Of a DNA stretch of 33,677 nucleotides, positions 31,601-33,677 are shown piece by piece (within the stretch, counting starts at the first letter, position 1; the number at the start of each line of letters is the position of its first letter). The translations under genes and the position numbers were made by a program. Below the pieces are notes generated by a model that saw only the letters and a program-made list of their open reading frames with translations, was not told the DNA's origin and ran no database searches. The stretch comes from Saprospiraceae bacterium UBA6168 (GTDB lineage: Bacteria; Bacteroidota; Bacteroidia; Chitinophagales; Saprospiraceae): contig DIUC01000044.1 of NCBI GenBank assembly GCA_002435785.1, positions 1 through 33,677 on the forward strand. Direction: 5' to 3'.

Positions 31601-33308
31601 CATTGCCGTTGCAGAAGTGACCTTGGTGGAACCCACACCAATCGGCTTGGAAATCGTGGAAGAAATAGAAGCGGAATGCAATGCCTCCGACGGCAGCCTG
31701 ACCATTTCGGGCACGGACGGAACACCTGGCTACTCCTACCTATGGCCATCGGGCGAAGCCTCGCCAACCATCACTGGCCTTGCAGCAGGCACCTACACCG
31801 TAGCCATTACGGATGCCAATGACTGCACCCAAAGTTTCGATATTCAGCTTGGCACGAATGACAATGTGCCGCCTATGGTAGCCGCGCAGAACATTCTGGT
31901 GATACTGGATGCAAATGGCCAAGCCACTGTTGCGCCCAGCGATGTGGACAATGGCAGCACGGACGACTGCAATATTGCTTCCATAAATCTTGACCAAACC
32001 AATTTTGATTGTGATGATTTGGGTGACAACCCGGTTACGCTTTCCGTAACGGACGTTGGCAACAACACGGCATCGGCCACGGCCACTGTCACCGTGGTTG
32101 ACAACTCAGCGCCGGTGCTTGTTTTGCAGAACATAGCGCTGAACATCGGAACAAACGGCACGGCAATCCTCACCCCGCAATTGGTGGACAACGGAAGCAC
32201 GGACAACTGCGGAATCGTAGAATGGACGTTCAGCCAGTCCAGTTTCGGCTGCAACGATGCTGGGCCGCAAACGGTGGAAGTTACTGCAACCGATGCCAGT
32301 GGCAATTCCACAACCAGCACGGTAACGGTGATGGTAACGGAAAACACGCCGCCTGCCATCAATTGCCCTGGCAACATGATGTTGGCCTATTGCGACCCGG
32401 TCGCTGATTTCAACGTAACCGCTGCTGACAACTGTGCTGGTGCCGTCACGCTCATGCAAACAAGTGGCATGCCCAGCGGCTCCACCTATCCTACGGGCAA
32501 TACCACCGTAGCTTTCACGGCCACTGACATCAGCGGCAACACGGCGAATTGCAGTTTTGTCATCAACGTGCCAACAGCCATGACGGTTGGCACCAGTACC
32601 GTGGACGTAACCTGCAATGGTGAAAACGATGGCAGTGCTGCAGCAACGGCCACTGGGGGATTGCCGCCTTACACCTACCTCTGGAGCAGTGGCGACGTGA
32701 CGCAAAGTGCCAACGGCCTGGTGGCTGGCCAGTACGCAGTGAGCGTAACCGATGCTGACGGCTGCACTGTGGTGCAAACCGTGACTGTGGACGAACCGAG
32801 CAAACTGACCACCTTGCTGGTGGACATCATCAATGCCACCAACAACGGTCTGAATGGCTCTGTAGATGTGTCCGTAAGCGGTGGCACACCGCCTTATAGC
32901 TACCTATGGAAGAACGCCGCAGGACAAACCATTGGCAACACCCAAGATATCGCAGGGCTGGGGGCGGGTACTTACTCGCTTTTGGTCGCAGACGCCAACG
33001 GTTGCCAGTCCCAGAGCGCCTATACCATACAGAACGTTAATGCAGTTGATGAAACTGATCCCGAAGGCCGGATACTGCTATACCCCAATCCGACTTCTGG
33101 TTTGGTAACGCTCGAACTGACAGGACTGACCCATCTGGTCAAGGTGGAAGTTTCCGCATTTGATGTGATGGGCAGGTTGGTGCTCGTCCAGCAAGGCTAC
33201 GGCAACCAATTAAAAATGAACTTTACTGACATGCCTTCCGCAGTTTATTTTGTAAAGGTGATGGTAGGAAATGATTCATTCATTAAACGATTGGTGGTGA
33301 ATAAATAG
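28626..33308 (+). CDS. Giant T9SS surface protein with SprB and HYR repeats
   Basis: A 1560-residue cell-surface protein. The signal peptide ends near TSQAQ (residue 21). The N-terminal 170 or so residues are a beta-sandwich (STWFSFSAETDGLFEILVQP, GDNFDFALWEG) like those that open many Bacteroidota adhesins. Residues about 190-630 hold Ig-like units and two 'GCDS' units (YHTWQGCDSIVVLTL, LQNQFGCDSTNQLIL). Eight SprB-type repeats of about 75 residues follow, six at about 633-1077 and two at 1320-1472, marked by SNGETT.TI..L..G.Y.V.VTD.NGC. Three HYR-type domains lie between them (about 1078-1318, e.g. ATDASGNSTTSTVTV). The last 85 residues are a type A T9SS sorting domain (ILLYPNPTSGLVTLEL to RLVVNK). 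SprB proteins are adhesins used in gliding by some relatives; whether this species glides is not shown here. Confidence 0.95.
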   Translation: MKRYFLPTIFFFLLILQTSQAQRSCCFSLDFYPVSLGPLTISVIDSPPEFIIDDVSCSCLTSEGNSTWFSFSAETDGLFEILVQPNVPGDNFDFALWEGNCPCTVTTPTSPSGAISCNNAVGPGPTGIASDPMSSFGVPASAEFSASTWLTAGKNYFLMVTNRTSNKQGFTITHSGSAVIAPQILATNPGEVTGPAQVCRGGDAVFTLAPPIPAVNNYIWTIEQGGNQVNVSLNSPSTTQSLNFPYPPGTYTVCASGSNFFLSCFPWAKKCTTVEVVEYPVPAGYESGYVCTNDVYVAGNGEAFYYGGVFNLLYHTWQGCDSIVVLTLTQKISDFKVTVKEVCAGECVEWGGETVCETGTYDEVLQNQFGCDSTNQLILISVPIETKINGADTIDCVTTSLTLTSAGSIYAANPVYIWKKGNTVVGNGPSLNVTTGGTYSLQINSIVAGKTCTDIATVVIVQNTTQPQGVAATGGNITCTSPQVILMGSSTTPGVTYHWTGPNGFVSNQQNTTVSAQGNYVLTVTGTNGCTKTATAVVSENKVPPTAAASTNGTINCNASSVLLSGAGSSTGSQFTYLWTTADGNILSNETTLTPSVNQAGVYVLMVTNTTSGCTTTASTAVLQLPPVTSQITNTTNVACFGESSGSATVSASSGNDNFTYAWSNGQTAATATNLLAGNYTVVVTDGNGCTSSQSVAITQPPNLMVNASATPQTIFNVNNGTATANPTGGIGPYTYHWGNGETTQTIADLAPGNYTIIVTDGNGCTAPQTVTVSASNCIVKATTDQANVTCPGSGDGTATINLENATPPLSYVWSNGETTQTVTGLAGGTYDVSATDDNGCEVVTTVVIEEPLPFTPNATATDLTDNNANDGTASATPIGGTAPYTFLWSNGEVTATIAGLAPGDYTVVVTDANGCESEQTVTVNPFSCGLSATIILSNISCNGASDGQATISLVGGTAPITYTWSNGETTALITDLSGGTYTATATDESGCIAVAEVTLVEPTPIGLEIVEEIEAECNASDGSLTISGTDGTPGYSYLWPSGEASPTITGLAAGTYTVAITDANDCTQSFDIQLGTNDNVPPMVAAQNILVILDANGQATVAPSDVDNGSTDDCNIASINLDQTNFDCDDLGDNPVTLSVTDVGNNTASATATVTVVDNSAPVLVLQNIALNIGTNGTAILTPQLVDNGSTDNCGIVEWTFSQSSFGCNDAGPQTVEVTATDASGNSTTSTVTVMVTENTPPAINCPGNMMLAYCDPVADFNVTAADNCAGAVTLMQTSGMPSGSTYPTGNTTVAFTATDISGNTANCSFVINVPTAMTVGTSTVDVTCNGENDGSAAATATGGLPPYTYLWSSGDVTQSANGLVAGQYAVSVTDADGCTVVQTVTVDEPSKLTTLLVDIINATNNGLNGSVDVSVSGGTPPYSYLWKNAAGQTIGNTQDIAGLGAGTYSLLVADANGCQSQSAYTIQNVNAVDETDPEGRILLYPNPTSGLVTLELTGLTHLVKVEVSAFDVMGRLVLVQQGYGNQLKMNFTDMPSAVYFVKVMVGNDSFIKRLVVNK

Positions 33309-33677
33309 CCATTGCGCTGTGCTGCATGCTATGCTCCTTCTCAAAGTTATTCCCAAAACGGAGCGAAAACGTTTACCAAAACTTCAAGGTCTGTTGATTA
33401 CCCTTAGATTGGTTTCTTTGAAGTGTTGTGCAACTTGCGAAGTTAACATCCCCCTAATCCGCCTTTGGCGGAGGAATTTGTCTCTGCTAAATGTGGCAAA
33501 TAAAGGATTTAGAAGGCTTTAATTCCTCCGCCAAAGGCGGATTAGGGGGATGTCTTAGCGAAAAAGCTGACCATTTTCATTACTTCCACTTTCTATGGGT
33601 AATCAACAGACCTTCAAGGTTTAGTAAACGTGGCGCCTTTAACGCTGATGCACTTAGCTCGACTTTAGCCAATTAAG
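33309..33677. other. Downstream non-coding end of window
   Basis: No gene is recognised. Most of the stretch is the nested palindromic element at 33370-33630. The right arm is followed by about 47 bases of unassigned sequence. Confidence 0.6.
33370..33630. repeat. Nested palindromic element
   Basis: Outer arms of 34 bp (33370-33403 and 33597-33630) match at 31 positions. Inside them are perfect 32-bp arms (33447-33478 and 33521-33552), each of which contains its own small palindrome, CCGCCTTTGGCGG. The whole unit of 261 bases has no open reading frame of note, so it resembles a MITE-like or compound palindromic element rather than an intact insertion sequence. It could also end the SprB gene's transcript. 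Confidence 0.9.

Noticed and set aside
28626..33308. Repeat array of the SprB gene considered as CRISPR or satellite DNA
   Set aside because: The periodicity of about 225 bp is protein-level repeat structure with diverged DNA and a continuous reading frame.

Overview
The window reads as chromosomal DNA of a member of the Bacteroidota, most likely a Saprospiria/Chitinophagia-type environmental bacterium. Supporting signs are C-terminal type IX secretion (T9SS) sorting domains, SprB-type repeats, a hybrid one-component/two-component regulator with propeller repeats, signal peptides ending in 'AQ', a lack of clear Shine-Dalgarno sites, and many GC-rich palindromic elements between genes. I saw no tRNA, rRNA or CRISPR array and no intact transposase.

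Left part (1-18145), mostly minus strand. It encodes exported or membrane enzymes: a class C beta-lactamase-like serine hydrolase fused to TPRs and part of an alpha/beta hydrolase; a small membrane protein; a lipoprotein combining a PQQ-type sugar dehydrogenase beta-propeller, PKD domain, cytochrome c and carbohydrate-binding-like region; an exported intradiol dioxygenase; a TPR protein with conserved-looking histidine motifs; a prolyl oligopeptidase; three small secreted proteins; and a 1370-residue hybrid sensor kinase/response regulator (14033-18145). One plus-strand gene, a DUF4143-type AAA ATPase (5972-7108), interrupts this run. The hybrid kinase gene carries several in-frame palindromic or tandem repeats that fall in linkers and loops of the protein.

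Middle (18146-21739). Directly upstream of the kinase, on the other strand, lies a frameshifted remnant of a second hybrid kinase (receiver plus Hpt domains). Then come a small WG-repeat lipoprotein, an AI-2E family transporter, and about 0.9 kb of AT-rich non-coding DNA with direct and inverted repeats.

Right part (21740-33308), all plus strand. This is a surface/adhesin cluster: a beta-helix tail-fibre-like protein, a protein with dockerin-like C-terminal repeats, a T9SS cargo protein, a protein with an ice-binding (DUF3494-like) domain in permuted order inside a jelly-roll, a DUF4385 protein, and a 1560-residue SprB/HYR-repeat T9SS protein. The window closes with a nested palindromic element (33370-33630).

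The most unusual signals are the protein-coding palindromes in the hybrid kinase gene, the decayed REC-Hpt gene beside it, and the inserted, permuted ice-binding domain.
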